Notes: generated by a model from the sequence alone, not told the origin. Shown: positions 36,001 to 45,978, numbered from the stretch's first letter. The stretch is DNA of 53,616 nt from an uncultured Schlesneria sp. (GCA_903904835.1 CAIVEI010000067.1:1-53616); one strand, 5' to 3'. Numbers and translations are program-made.

Positions 36001-36876
36001 TTACCTGGCGGTTTTCATCGCGGAGTTTTTCTTGCCGTTACGAGGCTGGTCTTGATTTCTCATGTTGGCATATTCGGGATTCAATTCGATCAGAATGGAA
36101 AAGCGACGCATTTCATCAGCCGCGATGCCGGTTGTTCCGCAACCCCCGAACGGATCGAGTACGGTGTCCCCCTCGCGTGATCCCAGAGCGATGCATCGCC
36201 GTGCCAGTTCTCTCGGAAAAGCAGCGGGGTGTCCGTAGGTACTTGGGTCCGGCCCTAAAATCCAATAGTTTCGCAGATTCGCACCGGTCTCTTCCCGTAC
36301 GCCATTCGGGTCATAGAAATAGGACGGCGTTTTCGCAAACAGGAAGATCTCTTCCGTTGCCGATGTCGGGCGATTTTTGACACTCTCGGGCATTGCCGTT
36401 TTTTTGATCCATGTGATACGAGATCGTAAAATCCAACCATCTGCCTGCAACGCAAACGCGACCCGCCACGGCATTCCCATCAAGTCGCGGTCTTTCAAAC
36501 CCCATACCGCTGGAACTTTGCAGTTCCGTTTCTGGATCAGTTTCTTGGTGTTCCCAACAACGGCATTCGGCCCACAGTTACCTGTACCTCCATTACGAGC
36601 GTAGCCATCGCCAACGTTCAACCACAGAGTGCCGTCATTTCTGAGTACGCGCCGAACTTCTTGAAATATTGAAACAAGGTCGGATACATAGAGATCCGGC
36701 GACGGCTCAGAGCCGACCTGTTCTGGATGGTCGTAGTCGCGCAACCCCCAATATGGAGGAGACGTGACACAGCATTGAACCGACTCGGCTTCCAGTGTTG
36801 GCAGGATGAGGCGACAGTCGCCGACCAGCGTCTTGGATGTCGGCGGATCAAATTGAAAAACTGCTTGTCTCGCCAC
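36001..36876 (-). CDS. DNA methyltransferase (beta-class, likely N4-cytosine) of the NgoMIV-like system
   Basis: 291 residues from a GTG at 36876 with GGAGG 10 nt upstream; a TTG at 36885 is too close to that site. Motif IV TSPPYWGLRDY comes first (about residues 38-48) and the SAM-binding motif I DTVLDPFGGCGTTGIAADE comes near the C-terminus, the order of beta-class amino-methyltransferases. SPPYW favours N4-cytosine over N6-adenine. It should protect the sites cut by the adjacent nuclease. Between the motifs lies IFLFAKTPSYFYD, usual for the group. Confidence 0.88.
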   Translation of the reverse strand: MARQAVFQFDPPTSKTLVGDCRLILPTLEAESVQCCVTSPPYWGLRDYDHPEQVGSEPSPDLYVSDLVSIFQEVRRVLRNDGTLWLNVGDGYARNGGTGNCGPNAVVGNTKKLIQKRNCKVPAVWGLKDRDLMGMPWRVAFALQADGWILRSRITWIKKTAMPESVKNRPTSATEEIFLFAKTPSYFYDPNGVREETGANLRNYWILGPDPSTYGHPAAFPRELARRCIALGSREGDTVLDPFGGCGTTGIAADEMRRFSILIELNPEYANMRNQDQPRNGKKNSAMKTAR

Positions 36877-37066
36877 CGGCGTCAAACCTCCATGCTGTTT
36901 AAAATCACATCGCGGGATTTGTAGTTAGGCTAACAAGTCCAATGGAACAGTTGTAGACCTGCGGTGGAACGACCCTCAAACCCAGATTGACCGACTTTCG
37001 AGACCTAAGTACACTTCGCCCCCTTAGCCAGGACGGCTTGGGGATGCTCTGCAAGGATGCGACCCG

Positions 37067-38092
37067 ATGAGCTCTGCTTTTGAACACATTGTTGTTCCGT
37101 TTACGCACTTGGAACAGTTGCGTGAGGCTCGCGCCATTCTTGCTCTTGAAGGGAGCGCTCTGACCGACTTGTCGCAGCGGCTCGATCTTCGATTTTGTGC
37201 CGCCGTGGATCTGCTGGCGACATGTCGTGGTTGTGTCATCGTCACCGGCGTTGGCAAAGCGGGGCTGATCGGACAAAAGACGGCGGCGACTCTTTCATCG
37301 ACCGGAACCCGAGCCTATTTCCTGCATCCTACCGAGGCGTTGCATGGCGACCTGGGGTGCGTCGGCTCCGAAGATGTCTGGCTAGTCTTTTCGAATAGCG
37401 GCGAGACCGAAGAACTGACTCGGTTATTGCCAATTATCCGCAGTCAGCAGCAACCCCTGATCGCGGTCACCGCGAGTGACGCAAGTACATTGGGTGCCCA
37501 GGCCGATGCGACGATTTGTCTCGGACGATTGATCGAAGCGGGTGCTCACGGATTGGCTCCGTCGACCAGTACCACTGCCATGCTCGCTATTGGGGATGCC
37601 CTGGCTTTGGTTGCGAGTCAGCGAAAACAGTTCACGCCACGTCAATTCGCGGCCTTTCATCCGGGAGGCAGCCTTGGCCGTCGACTGGCATCGGTCAAAG
37701 ATGTGATGCGACCTGTCGAACAAGTTCGAATCGCGTTTGAAACCGCGACGATTCGTGAGGTGTTTGTCAGTCTTTCACGTCCAGGTCGCCGTACAGGCGC
37801 GGTGATGCTCGTTGACGAACATGGAAAATTGTCGGGCTTGTTCACAGATAGTGATCTCGCCCGGTTGCTCGAACAACGACGGGACGACCAGTTCGATCGG
37901 CCAATATCCGAAGTGATGACGGTTCGTCCGTTAACGGTTGGTCCTGGTGCAATTCTGGAAGAAGCTTTGCAGCTATTGAGTGCCAAGCACGTCAGTGAAC
38001 TTCCCGTAGTCGATGCTGACGATGTCCCGCTGGGAATGATCGATATCACCGATGTGATCGGGTTGGGAAAAGAGACGAAACCAAACACGTAA
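37067..38092 (+). CDS. kdsD: arabinose-5-phosphate isomerase
   Basis: 341 residues, typical KpsF/GutQ/KdsD length. A SIS domain (VITGVGKAGLIGQKTAATL, FSNSGETEEL, PSTSTTAMLA) is followed by two CBS domains (VKDVMRPVEQVRI..., ISEVMTVRPLTVG...). It isomerises ribulose-5-phosphate to arabinose-5-phosphate, the first step to Kdo, a lipopolysaccharide sugar. It lies 47 nt upstream of the LptC/LptA-like gene, matching the kdsD-lptC-lptA order of proteobacteria. Confidence 0.93.
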   Translation: MSSAFEHIVVPFTHLEQLREARAILALEGSALTDLSQRLDLRFCAAVDLLATCRGCVIVTGVGKAGLIGQKTAATLSSTGTRAYFLHPTEALHGDLGCVGSEDVWLVFSNSGETEELTRLLPIIRSQQQPLIAVTASDASTLGAQADATICLGRLIEAGAHGLAPSTSTTAMLAIGDALALVASQRKQFTPRQFAAFHPGGSLGRRLASVKDVMRPVEQVRIAFETATIREVFVSLSRPGRRTGAVMLVDEHGKLSGLFTDSDLARLLEQRRDDQFDRPISEVMTVRPLTVGPGAILEEALQLLSAKHVSELPVVDADDVPLGMIDITDVIGLGKETKPNT

Positions 38093-38139
38093 CTCCGAAA
38101 ACACTGCGGAAAGCGCATCATTCAGATCGCGAGCCTATC

Positions 38140-41100
38140 ATGTATCAACGCCTCGTCTTCACCGTCGCGACCGCTATCAGCTTAACAGTGTTGTATGGAC
38201 TTTATTCCGTCGCGATTCGACCAGTCGTCGTCGTCCCAGCCAAATCCGATCAATCGATCGAAAAGGATGAATACAGCGAGGCTCAGCGACCGGCCGAAAA
38301 CGTCCGTGTCGCGGCGACATACATCCCCACTTCGGAATGGGCGAAAAAGTCGAAGTACATGTTGCGCGCCGAACAAGCTTTCGTCTTTACCGAGCATTGG
38401 AGGCAGGAACCGGGAAACGACAAACGAATTCGGTTTGAAAAATTTGCCGTCGTCTGGGTATCGATCGATAAAGAGGGAAACGAGCAAGCCTTCTCGATCG
38501 TAAGCCATGAAGCTCTGGTGGAATTCGCATCAACATTTGATGAAAAGACGCCGAATCCGGGTCGCGTAGTTCGCGCGGTGCTGGTTGGTGACGTCGAAAT
38601 TTCAGGTCCGGACGGCTTATCTGTCGTTGGTCAGAACTTCATTTTCGACGAATCGGAATTGAATCTCTATACGCTGAACCCTGTTCACTTTCGGTTCCAG
38701 TCGCATCGAGGGTCTGCCTCGCGTATGACGATGAGATTGATTCCCGCAGAGGGTCTGCCAGGTCGAGATCGGCCTCATGTGTACGGTGTCAAATCAATGT
38801 CGCTCATCGCAAACCCAAGCCTGCCGAAAAATAATCATGTCCGGTTAGAAATCCAGATGCCTCAGGGAAATGAACTGATCCCCGTCAACGTACAGTGTGA
38901 CGGAGATTTAGAATATACGGTTGCGACTAATACTGCAGTCTTAACAGACGAAGTCATCGTCCAGACCGGAGCTAAGGACAAACTTGACCGCTTGAACTGT
39001 CACAAATTGACGCTGCAGTTCGTTCCCAAGAAGCGTAAGGAAATTGACGCCACGGTCGATCTGAAATCTGAAAGCCAAAAGAATCGAGAGAAAGAATATC
39101 AACAAATCGACAGCGATCTGGAATTCAGTTCGCTTGAGGCAGAGGGACGACAGGGGCAGCAGGTCAAAATCGTCTCGAATTCCCAAAGAGCCAAAGCCTA
39201 TATGGATCGACTGACCTATAGCGCCGAGACGGGTACCTTGTCGATGAGTTTCATCGACCCCAAGAATGTCGTCACGGTCCTGCAGAATGGCTCGGAACTG
39301 AAGGTGCCAACGATCGAGGCTCAATTAGGGCAAGCTTCGGGCAATCAGATCACTCTTGATTCGTTGGTCTGTCTTGGTGCCGGAGAACTCAGTTACGTCG
39401 ATGAAAAGACGGGTAAGCTGGCGTTTGTTGCCACATGGGAAAAACAGCTCAGTAAAACAACGGACCCTGAAACGCAACTGGATCTGGTGGAACTGGAAGA
39501 AAAAGCGCATTTTGGACAACCTGAACTCGGGACGGGTTTGATCGCCGAATCGATCAGGATCTGGCTTGTTCCTTTCCAGATTTCCTCACCAACCCCCGGT
39601 GACAAATCAGCAAAGGAAACCCCGGTACCTGAGCCAAAACGCTTGTTGGCGCAGCGTGGTGTCGCATTGAAAAGCCCTCAAATGCAGATCCATCGATCGA
39701 ACGAACTCGATATCCGCTTCGAAGACGACGCAGACGACGAAACGCAAGCGGCAACCCGCAGACAAAAATCGCGATCTGGTTTTCGACCCGTCTCATTTGT
39801 AACTCACGAAAATCATCAGGTGGGATTTGCAAACATCCCTGTCGAGCGGGATGTCAGCCGAAACAAATCCACCGAACGCGACTCGATAAACGGTAAACTA
39901 CAACCATCGCAAAATTCTCTGAACCAGGCGAACAAGCCAATCATCGTATCGGCAGACAAGATCGGTGTTCGCATGCGGCGTCTGCAAGAAAAGCAAGATC
40001 CCGAATTGATCGCCGTTCATTCTGAAGGAAAAGTGGAGATCTCTCAGGAACGAGTCGCTGGTGAAAAACCGCTGGAACTTGAGGGGGATCAGGTTGATCT
40101 CGAAAACCAGGCTTTAAACCACGAAGTCATTAAGATTTTTGGATCTCCCGCCAAGATTCGCGATCAGCGATTCAAACTGGAAGGGAAAAACATCTACTTC
40201 GATCGAGGCAAGAACCTCGCGCGGGTCGATGGCTCGGGCTGGATGAAGTTTCCGATTCCCAATCAGGCCCAAATGCCGCCTGGCTTGGAAGGAGCGGCCA
40301 ATCGCGATTTGAATGTTCATTGGGACGAATCGATGAACTTCGATGGTCTGAAAGCAGAATTTGTGGGTCGGGTCGAAGCAAAGCTTGGGCTTGCCATTAT
40401 GCACTGCGAACAAATGGATGTTGAGTTATTGGAGCGGATATCGTTTCAGACAACAACACTCGAATCGAATCCCGCTCTTCGAACGATTCGTTGTCTGCAA
40501 AACGTCAGGTTTGAAAACTCAACCTATTTTGAAAAGAAGCTGATCGACAAATATCGAGGTCGCGTCGGGGAATTCGAGTGGAATCATTCCACGGGAGACG
40601 TGATCGCGCAGGGGCCAGGTGAAGTCCAGTTATGGCGACGACAGCAAAAGGGAAGTAGTGGTTTCGCACCGAAAGATACGATTCAGGCAAACCGCCCGAT
40701 TCCCGTCGAAATCGCCGAATGGGATTACACGCGAATTCAATTCGAAGGGAAATTAACCGGGCATGTCGATGGAGATTTAAACGGCTCGTCAGAACGACAG
40801 ACCGCCACAATCGACGATCGGGTTGAAGTGATCCACGGTCCCGTCAGACTACCCAACGAAAAAGTGGACCAGGACGACCTTCCCTCAAAAGCCGGAACGA
40901 TGCGCTGTGATAAGCTTCAGTTTATGAACTACCCCAAGACAAAACGAAACCCGGTTGAGTACCGCCAGTTGATTGGAATCGGCAATGCCGAAGTCGAAGG
41001 ACAGGTCGATGGGCGTCGATTTACGGCCTCGGCCGATGATATCAGCTTCGACGGCTCCAAAGGGCTTTATATCCTTCTGGCCCATGGCAAGCGAAACGCG

Positions 41101-41217
41101 AGACTCACAGAAATCGGTTCCAGTAACATTGCCGGTCGACGCATTGAGTTCAATCCACAACTCAGAAGTCTACGAGGCGATCAGGTGATCGAAGGCCAGG
41201 GTTCGCAATCGCAATAA
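38140..41217 (+). CDS. giant LptC/LptA-like lipopolysaccharide transport protein
   Basis: 1025 residues. One N-terminal membrane anchor (LVFTVATAISLTVLYGLYSV) and a periplasmic remainder. Several OstA/LptA-type beta segments are visible. Near residues 140-185 there is VVRAVLVGDVEISGPDGLSVV; in the middle, LIAVHSEGKVEISQE with LEGDQVDLENQALN and FKLEGKNIYFDRGKN; at the C-terminus, GIGNAEVEGQVDGRRFTASADDI then ISFDGSKGLYILLAHG. LptC (anchor) and LptA (bridge) normally are separate proteins of about 190 residues each; this one would combine both with extra copies. The position after kdsD supports the role. Function inferred from motifs and context. Confidence 0.72.
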   Translation: MYQRLVFTVATAISLTVLYGLYSVAIRPVVVVPAKSDQSIEKDEYSEAQRPAENVRVAATYIPTSEWAKKSKYMLRAEQAFVFTEHWRQEPGNDKRIRFEKFAVVWVSIDKEGNEQAFSIVSHEALVEFASTFDEKTPNPGRVVRAVLVGDVEISGPDGLSVVGQNFIFDESELNLYTLNPVHFRFQSHRGSASRMTMRLIPAEGLPGRDRPHVYGVKSMSLIANPSLPKNNHVRLEIQMPQGNELIPVNVQCDGDLEYTVATNTAVLTDEVIVQTGAKDKLDRLNCHKLTLQFVPKKRKEIDATVDLKSESQKNREKEYQQIDSDLEFSSLEAEGRQGQQVKIVSNSQRAKAYMDRLTYSAETGTLSMSFIDPKNVVTVLQNGSELKVPTIEAQLGQASGNQITLDSLVCLGAGELSYVDEKTGKLAFVATWEKQLSKTTDPETQLDLVELEEKAHFGQPELGTGLIAESIRIWLVPFQISSPTPGDKSAKETPVPEPKRLLAQRGVALKSPQMQIHRSNELDIRFEDDADDETQAATRRQKSRSGFRPVSFVTHENHQVGFANIPVERDVSRNKSTERDSINGKLQPSQNSLNQANKPIIVSADKIGVRMRRLQEKQDPELIAVHSEGKVEISQERVAGEKPLELEGDQVDLENQALNHEVIKIFGSPAKIRDQRFKLEGKNIYFDRGKNLARVDGSGWMKFPIPNQAQMPPGLEGAANRDLNVHWDESMNFDGLKAEFVGRVEAKLGLAIMHCEQMDVELLERISFQTTTLESNPALRTIRCLQNVRFENSTYFEKKLIDKYRGRVGEFEWNHSTGDVIAQGPGEVQLWRRQQKGSSGFAPKDTIQANRPIPVEIAEWDYTRIQFEGKLTGHVDGDLNGSSERQTATIDDRVEVIHGPVRLPNEKVDQDDLPSKAGTMRCDKLQFMNYPKTKRNPVEYRQLIGIGNAEVEGQVDGRRFTASADDISFDGSKGLYILLAHGKRNARLTEIGSSNIAGRRIEFNPQLRSLRGDQVIEGQGSQSQ

Positions 41218-41244
41218 GTGTCTAAATCTTGATACTATCGCTGC

Positions 41245-42003
41245 ATGGAAACCGACTTCTCACCACCGAACAAACCTTCCGAACAACCACTGTCAGAATT
41301 AGACATTCTGCTGGAGGATGGGCCTTTAATCGCCGTCAACAAACCTCCCGGATTGCTGACTCAAGGTGTTCCGCATGCCCAGCCTTCATTGGAAGGGCGA
41401 GTCAAAGCCTATCTGAAACAAAAGCTGTCGAAACCGGGTAACGTTTATCTGGGTGTGCCACATCGTCTGGACCGGCCTGTCTCTGGCATCGTGATCTTCG
41501 CGAAGAACTCCAAGGCTGCGGCTCGCCTGGCCGAACAGTTTCGCGAACGATCGATCCGGAAGATTTATCTCGCCGTCACCGAAACCGTTCCCGTTCCGAG
41601 CGAAGGAAGACTGGTTGACTGGCTGCTGAAAGATGCGGAAGCGGCTCATGTCAGTGTCGTTTCTGAAGGGACCGAAGGTGCACGGCAAGCGGTCCTCGAC
41701 TATGTCGTGATTGCCGTCAAGGATGGGCGTGCGTTGATCCAGATCGAACTGCATACAGGCCGCATGCATCAGATACGCGTGCAGCTCGCGTCACGAGGAT
41801 GGCCGATTCTCGGCGACCGTCAGTACGGAGCAATACTCACATCAGAACAAGCGGCGAACTACGATCCCCAAAAGTCTCCGATCGCACTTCACGCTCGGCG
41901 ATTAATTCTGAAACATCCGGTTCGGTATGACGAAATACGACTTGAAGCACCGGTTCCACCAGCCTGGTCCCGGTTCGGGTTCGTGTTACCGAAGGGAATG
42001 TGA
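41245..42003 (+). CDS. RluA-family pseudouridine synthase
   Basis: 252 residues, starting 27 nt after the LptC/A-like gene. The catalytic Asp76 is in PHRLDRPVSGIVIF, with RKIYLAVTE, HTGRMHQIRVQLASRGWPILGD as further family blocks. There is no N-terminal S4 domain, so it belongs to the shorter RluA/RluC-like or TruC-like forms. It isomerises uridine in rRNA or tRNA; the exact target cannot be read from the sequence. Confidence 0.9.
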   Translation: METDFSPPNKPSEQPLSELDILLEDGPLIAVNKPPGLLTQGVPHAQPSLEGRVKAYLKQKLSKPGNVYLGVPHRLDRPVSGIVIFAKNSKAAARLAEQFRERSIRKIYLAVTETVPVPSEGRLVDWLLKDAEAAHVSVVSEGTEGARQAVLDYVVIAVKDGRALIQIELHTGRMHQIRVQLASRGWPILGDRQYGAILTSEQAANYDPQKSPIALHARRLILKHPVRYDEIRLEAPVPPAWSRFGFVLPKGM

Positions 42004-42215
42004 TGAAGGTTGGCGTCACAATCGTTTCAGTGGCTCGACTTTACTCATGTCATCGGATTGAATGGTAGCCGTTCACGGGCCGGGGACTGACGCATTTTCA
42101 TGGCGAAAAACACGGACTTGGTTGAGTAGCTCGGTTCTGTTTCATGGTTTGCCCATCAAATGGGTCTGTCCCCCTGGGTTGCCCGCTCGCCGAATTCCTG
42201 ACACGTTCATGCTTA

Positions 42216-43697
42216 ATGAGAACCGCCGTGAATCGACTGCTGCCAAGACTGTTTACTATCCTGATCGTTGTCGTCTCGATGCTCGGGTCATCGGTTTTCG
42301 CATCAGAGGCCGCAGATACTGGGCACTCGCCCGAGAAATTGGGCGACATGATGAACGTGGCGGCGATTGCACCCTTTGCCCTGCTGCTGATGTGTATCGC
42401 GTTATTTCCGCTATTGAACCCGCACTGGTGGGAGCATAACCGGAATAAGGGAATCATTGTCGCGACGCTCGGTCTCCCCGTAATCGCATATCTGCTCACG
42501 TTTGGCCATCACGGCGTCGAAGCCATGGAACATTCCGGTAAGGAATATGTGTCGTTTCTGCTGCTGCTAGGTTCGTTGTTCATTATCAGCGGCGGTATTT
42601 ATGTCAAAGGGGCACTGCACGGTTCTCCATTGATCAACACCTTGTTTATGGCGTTGGGGGCGTGTATCGCCAGCTTTATCGGAACCACCGGTGCCTCGAT
42701 GCTGCTGATTCGTCCGCTGTTACGTGCCAACGAACGACGGACTCGCGTCGCGCATGTTGTGGTCTTCTTTATTTTCGTCGTTTCAAACTGCGGCGGGTTA
42801 TTAACGCCGCTTGGTGATCCTCCTTTGTTTCTTGGATTTCTGATGGGAGTTCCCTTTGAATGGACGCTGCGCCTGACACCTCAGTGGGCGGTGGTGAATG
42901 GAACATTGCTGGTCGTTTTCTTCATCTGGGATTGGTTGGCCGTTCACCGGGAAGCTGCGACCCCCGAACAGGAAGAAGAGTTGGAAACACCTGTTTCGCC
43001 CGAGCCGTTTGGAATCGAAGGAAAGCACAATTTTCTGGGACTCGCGGCCATCGTGGCGATCATCTATTGCTGCGGTCAGGGATACGGAAACGCGTTCTTC
43101 CAGAAGATCCTTCCAGGCGAGGGTGAAACGTGGCCGTTTGGTGTCCAGGAAACATTGATGGCATTGACCGCGCTCACTTGCTACCTGATCACGTCGAACG
43201 CGACAAGAGAAAAGAATCGCTTCGGACTTGGTCCAATCATCGAAGTGGCGGTCTTGTTCGCAGGTATCTTCATCACGATGATCCCTGCCCTGGCGATCCT
43301 GAACGTCAAAGGGAAAACGCTGGGGGTTGATACCCCTGCCGAATTCTTCTGGGCTTCAGGAATTCTTTCCAGCTTCCTCGATAACGCCCCGACATATCTG
43401 ACGTTCGCTGTGACCGCGTGCGGCATGTACGGCGTTGACGCAGAGAAAGGACGTTATCTGCATCAATTTCTGAATCTGCCTGAAGCGGTAGAAACTGCGA
43501 AAATTCTCGCCGCCATCTCGTGCGGCTCGGTCTTCATGGGTGCCAACACATATATTGGCAACGGTCCGAATTTCATGGTGAAAGCGATTGCTGAAGAGAA
43601 CAATGTCAAGATGCCCGGCTTCTTCGGTTATATGCTCTACTCAGGCGGCATCCTGATCCCCATCTTCATCATGGTGACGTTTCTGTTTTTCGTCTGA
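42216..43697 (+). CDS. NhaD/ArsB-type sodium:proton antiporter
   Basis: 493 residues from the ATG at 42216; an earlier in-frame start at 42144 adds 24 residues before a well-formed signal-like sequence (RLFTILIVVVSMLGSSVFA). About 12 membrane segments follow. Ion-transporter family blocks are IASFIGTTGASMLLIRPLLRA, NCGGLLTPLGDPPLFLGFL and SSFLDNAPTYLTF, typical of NhaD Na+/H+ antiporters. Expected role is sodium export and pH balance at the inner membrane. Downstream lies the ceramidase-like gene, 33 nt away. Confidence 0.85.
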   Translation: MRTAVNRLLPRLFTILIVVVSMLGSSVFASEAADTGHSPEKLGDMMNVAAIAPFALLLMCIALFPLLNPHWWEHNRNKGIIVATLGLPVIAYLLTFGHHGVEAMEHSGKEYVSFLLLLGSLFIISGGIYVKGALHGSPLINTLFMALGACIASFIGTTGASMLLIRPLLRANERRTRVAHVVVFFIFVVSNCGGLLTPLGDPPLFLGFLMGVPFEWTLRLTPQWAVVNGTLLVVFFIWDWLAVHREAATPEQEEELETPVSPEPFGIEGKHNFLGLAAIVAIIYCCGQGYGNAFFQKILPGEGETWPFGVQETLMALTALTCYLITSNATREKNRFGLGPIIEVAVLFAGIFITMIPALAILNVKGKTLGVDTPAEFFWASGILSSFLDNAPTYLTFAVTACGMYGVDAEKGRYLHQFLNLPEAVETAKILAAISCGSVFMGANTYIGNGPNFMVKAIAEENNVKMPGFFGYMLYSGGILIPIFIMVTFLFFV

Positions 43698-43730
43698 GCC
43701 TGACTGGTCTTTCTGTCAACGGCGGACTTG

Positions 43731-45296
43731 ATGATGAATTCCCTTCAGAACAATGTGCGACGTCAAAAGGCCTCGGTTTCAGGTTCTTGCCGAAGACGAA
43801 AGTTAACTCTACTGAGTCTCGCTGTACTGATCTTCATATCCTGTTCGCAACTCTCGTATGCCGCGTCGATCATGGCGGGTGCCGCCAAAGTCGACATCAC
43901 GAATGTCGAAGCGGGACCCGTGAATGACCTTCTGTACGCAAAGGCGCTTGTCATCAAGACCGACACGACAACGGTCGTGATCGTCACCGTCGATGCCGTT
44001 GCAGTTGGTGAGATCGGGCACATCAAAAATGATTATCTTCCCAAAGTGCGGGCGCGGCTCGAAAAGGAACTGAACGTTTCTCCAAAGCACGTTTTGATCA
44101 ACGCCAGTCATTGTCACGGCGTGGTCTGTCCCGACGTGGATGATCGGACTGTGCAAGCCGTAAAACTCGCGATGCAGAAACTGGTCGCGGTTCGAACAGG
44201 CGTCGGCTGCGGACATGAAGACCGCATCATGGAGAATCGGCGTCTGAAGCTGAAAAACGGCAACGTCGTGGATGTGCGTCATGCTTACTCGATGCCCGCC
44301 GATGAAGACGTTGCCGAAGTCGGACCGATTGATCCTGAGATCGGAATTCTGCGTCTGGACCGCATGGACGGGTCCAATCTCGCGGTCGTTTATAACTTCG
44401 CCTGTCATCCGATCCAGGGAGTTCCCAACGGTGGAAATACGGCGGATGTCACCGGCTTCGCAAGCCGCGTCATCGAAGACAACTTAAGCGACGGAGCGAT
44501 CGCGTTATTCGTGCAGGGGTGCGGCGGAGACATTAATCCCATCTTGTATAAGGACGTCGACCACCCTCGAAACGCCGAACCACTGGGAAACATGCTCGGC
44601 CTCAGCACCTTGAAGGGGATGAGAAAAATCTCCTGCAAAGATGACAATCGGCTGCACGTAATTAATGAATCGCTAACTCTTCCCCGAGCGGACGTGGCCG
44701 AGCGAATTTCCGCGATGGAGGCCGAACAGCAGCGACTGGTTCAGTCGCTGAAAGGGACGAGTCTAAATTTGAAGACGTTTTTACCGCTGATCGTGAAATA
44801 CAATCTTGCGGAAGAATTTCCTGCTTATTACTCACATCTTTATCTGCACGAGAAGAAGCTCGGTCGATCGGACGTAAGTAAACTCGATACCGACAACCGT
44901 CGTAACATGAAGCAGTACATCGAGAACATTCAAACGATGGAACAGTTAACTCGCACGCAAACGAATCTGGCGTTACTCAAGAAACATCAGGCGGAAAACA
45001 TCGCGGCTGGAAAACGAACAATCGACGTCGAAGTGGCTGGTCTGCGAGTCGGCGATTTTACGCTGATCACTTTTCCGGGCGAGCTGACAGTACAGATCGG
45101 GCTGAATATCAAAGCTAGGTCACCGCACAAGCCAACCTTCGTGGCCGGATACACGAACGGTTATATCTATTACGCACCGACATCGGAACAACTTCTGAAT
45201 GTCGGCGGCGCTCAAGAGGACTGCGACTGCATCCTCGCCCCCGAATGGCAGGCCCTGTTCGAGGCGAAAGCCGCCGAGATTTTGAAGCGGCTGTGA
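43731..45296 (+). CDS. neutral-ceramidase-like secreted hydrolase
   Basis: About 521 residues. A signal peptide (LTLLSLAVLIFISCSQLSYAAS) leads to the mature start MAGAAKVDITN, the usual N-terminus of neutral/alkaline ceramidase-like domains. Zinc-site elements are visible: NASHCHGVVCPD (two His), YNFACHPIQGV and QGCGGDINP. The C-terminal immunoglobulin-like domain of true ceramidases is absent or short. True activity on ceramide is uncertain; planctomycetes carry several such proteins. It may be cotranscribed with the antiporter. Confidence 0.8.
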   Translation: MMNSLQNNVRRQKASVSGSCRRRKLTLLSLAVLIFISCSQLSYAASIMAGAAKVDITNVEAGPVNDLLYAKALVIKTDTTTVVIVTVDAVAVGEIGHIKNDYLPKVRARLEKELNVSPKHVLINASHCHGVVCPDVDDRTVQAVKLAMQKLVAVRTGVGCGHEDRIMENRRLKLKNGNVVDVRHAYSMPADEDVAEVGPIDPEIGILRLDRMDGSNLAVVYNFACHPIQGVPNGGNTADVTGFASRVIEDNLSDGAIALFVQGCGGDINPILYKDVDHPRNAEPLGNMLGLSTLKGMRKISCKDDNRLHVINESLTLPRADVAERISAMEAEQQRLVQSLKGTSLNLKTFLPLIVKYNLAEEFPAYYSHLYLHEKKLGRSDVSKLDTDNRRNMKQYIENIQTMEQLTRTQTNLALLKKHQAENIAAGKRTIDVEVAGLRVGDFTLITFPGELTVQIGLNIKARSPHKPTFVAGYTNGYIYYAPTSEQLLNVGGAQEDCDCILAPEWQALFEAKAAEILKRL

Positions 45297-45526
45297 CGCT
45301 CAAACAAATGGCTGGGGGCTGAGGACAGACTTCGTTTCCCTTGCGTCAGCGAAACACGGACATATTCGCCGGTCACGGGCTAACCGCTTCAACAGAAACG
45401 TGAACCGCAATTGTTTTGAATCGAGCGAGTTTGTTACACCAAAACTCATCGGAATTTCGGAACATAACTCGAATTCTTAAATTCAAGGGTGTTATCACAT
45501 TCGGTGCGGATGAAAGGGTCAGGTCG

Positions 45527-45808
45527 ATGACAGTGACCGTTCTTGTTGAAGAATCGAACGGGCAGTTCAACGCCAGCTTGTTGGGATCATCAACATTGCA
45601 TGCTGTCCGCGCCTCGCGCGGCGAAGCTATCGCTGCACTTGAACGCGAATTGGCCGAAAAGATCGCTGCAGGCGAACTGATCGATCTTGAAGTTCGGCCG
45701 GGTGGCGTGGCGGCATTATCAGGCATCTTTCGCGATGATCCCGTGCTCAATGACATCTGCAACGAAATCTACAGCCAACGTGATGCCCAGCGGCTAGAAT
45801 TGAGTTAA
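45527..45808 (+). CDS. HicB/antitoxin-like small protein, orphan
   Basis: 93 residues, MTVTVLVEESNGQFNASLLG, from an ATG at 45527 preceded by AAAGGG and AGG. The N-terminal half has a HicB-like beta-hairpin followed by SRGEAIAALERELAEKIA, then an acidic helix to the end. Related small proteins precede PIN or HicA toxins. No toxin follows here; a strong terminator is found 139 nt downstream. A longer frame to 45416 has no support. Confidence 0.6.
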   Translation: MTVTVLVEESNGQFNASLLGSSTLHAVRASRGEAIAALERELAEKIAAGELIDLEVRPGGVAALSGIFRDDPVLNDICNEIYSQRDAQRLELS

Positions 45809-45840
45809 CACTAACGGCATTTCGACAAATCATCGTCCTT

Positions 45841-45945
45841 TCATAGGCACCGGAAGCCGACCTTTTGTTTCAGCAGTGGCGAAGTCGGAATGTACGGATC
45901 GGTTCCGAAGACTTGTTCGCTTTCCCAACGCGTTCCGAATGCTTG
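45841..45945 (-). pseudogene. possible C-terminal remnant of a secreted/SUMF1-like protein
   Basis: The minus strand reads WESEQVFGTDPYIPTSPLLKQ and ends in VGFRCL before a stop, which resembles the GFRCL ends of SUMF1-like domains. Upstream bases (46155 to 45950) are open only as proline- and histidine-rich shadow sequence. It is listed as a candidate because the ending is protein-like. Confidence 0.25.
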
Positions 45946-45946
45946 A

Positions 45947-45978
45947 GAAAACCCCTGTTTTGCAGGGGTTTTCTTTTT
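45947..45978 (+). terminator. strong rho-independent terminator
   Basis: An 11-bp perfect stem (GAAAACCCCTG / CAGGGGTTTTC) with a 5-nt loop TTTTG is followed by TTTTT. It closes the plus-strand transcript of the HicB-like gene. Confidence 0.8.
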
